Part shown: piece after piece, positions 5,045 to 5,124 of the stretch
Layout of the letters: each line of letters begins with the position of its first letter
Position numbering within the stretch: position 1 is the first letter of the stretch
Assembly: GCA_030145965.1 (NCBI GenBank)
Contig: JASKZT010000382.1
Span: forward strand, 1-5,124
DNA from: Ornithinimicrobium sp.
GTDB taxonomy: Bacteria > Actinomycetota > Actinomycetes > Actinomycetales > Dermatophilaceae
Direction of reading: 5' to 3'
Length of the DNA stretch: 5,124 bases
Program-made: the position numbers and the translations under genes
Notes under the pieces: generated by a model
Seen by the model: the letters and a program-made list of their open reading frames with translations, nothing else
What the model was told of the DNA's origin: nothing
The model's database searches: none

Positions 5045-5124
5045 CCGCGGGAGAGGGCGCGGGCCCGCAGCAGCTGGCGGCGGGTCTCGTCCTCGCGCGG
5101 CGGGTCGACGCTGACGAGGAGGGC
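5041..5124 (-). CDS. C-terminal end of an unidentified protein, upstream in the peptidase operon (5' cut by window edge)
   Basis: Only the last 27 codons and a TGA are inside the window. The residues run from ALLVSVDPP to RARALSRG, with a charged amphipathic stretch PREDETRRQLLRARAL that probably ends in a helix. Every third codon position in this stretch is G or C until the last GGT and the stop, which is how true genes here look; the competing peptidase frame upstream of its TTG lacks a start codon. The TGA (5043-5041) overlaps the peptidase start as TTGA, implying co-transcription and coupled translation. I do not recognise the family from so little sequence. Confidence 0.7.
   Translation of the reverse strand, partial: ALLVSVDPPREDETRRQLLRARALSRG

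Noticed and set aside
1..5124. Mobile element, phage, CRISPR or defence-system content
   Set aside because: No transposase or integrase motifs, terminal inverted repeats, spaced repeats or tRNA-like sequences were seen. All genes are metabolic, membrane or pilus-processing types with uniform base composition.

Overview
The window is very GC-rich, with coding frames whose third codon positions are almost all G or C. It has compact gene spacing and several starts that lack a Shine-Dalgarno site but carry a TAnnnT box just upstream. Together with the protein types (a mycobacterial Mez-like malic enzyme, a short G6PDH-like dehydrogenase, a single-domain prepilin peptidase), this points to a high-GC actinobacterium, possibly Micrococcales; the genus cannot be fixed from the sequence.

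Layout, left to right. (1) Minus strand, 1-1298: malic enzyme, complete at its N-terminus and cut by the left window edge. It has no in-window stop, and the open frame on the opposite strand is only its shadow. (2) Plus strand, 1368-2384: a seven-bladed beta-propeller lactonase of the 6-phosphogluconolactonase (YbhE/Pgl) family, divergent from the malic enzyme across 69 bp. (3) Minus strand, 2415-2951: a small, divergent DedA/VTT-like membrane protein, convergent with the lactonase. (4) Plus strand, 3012-4403: a glucose-6-phosphate dehydrogenase homologue with substitutions in the sugar-phosphate-binding motif, divergent from the membrane protein across 60 bp. (5) Minus strand, 4400-5044: a single-domain A24 prepilin peptidase starting with TTG; its stop codon and the dehydrogenase stop share the four bases CTAG. 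(6) Minus strand, 5041-5124: the last 27 codons of an unidentified gene whose TGA overlaps the peptidase TTG.

Functionally, the lactonase and the dehydrogenase would carry out the first two steps of the oxidative pentose phosphate pathway (glucose 6-phosphate to 6-phosphogluconolactone to 6-phosphogluconate). The malic enzyme oxidatively decarboxylates malate to pyruvate. All three can feed reduced nicotinamide cofactor pools, so the left two thirds of the window is a loose reductant-supply neighbourhood, although the genes are not in one operon. The membrane protein has no evident link to this chemistry. The peptidase belongs to a separate minus-strand operon entering from the right.

I found no RNA gene, mobile element, CRISPR array or convincing terminator, and no stretch above 300 bases lacks a gene. 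I do not see a new multi-gene system. The most unusual item is the dehydrogenase's altered active-site motif (RIDHFLGVN instead of the RIDHYLGKE type), followed by the leaderless-type starts and the overlapping stop and start codons.
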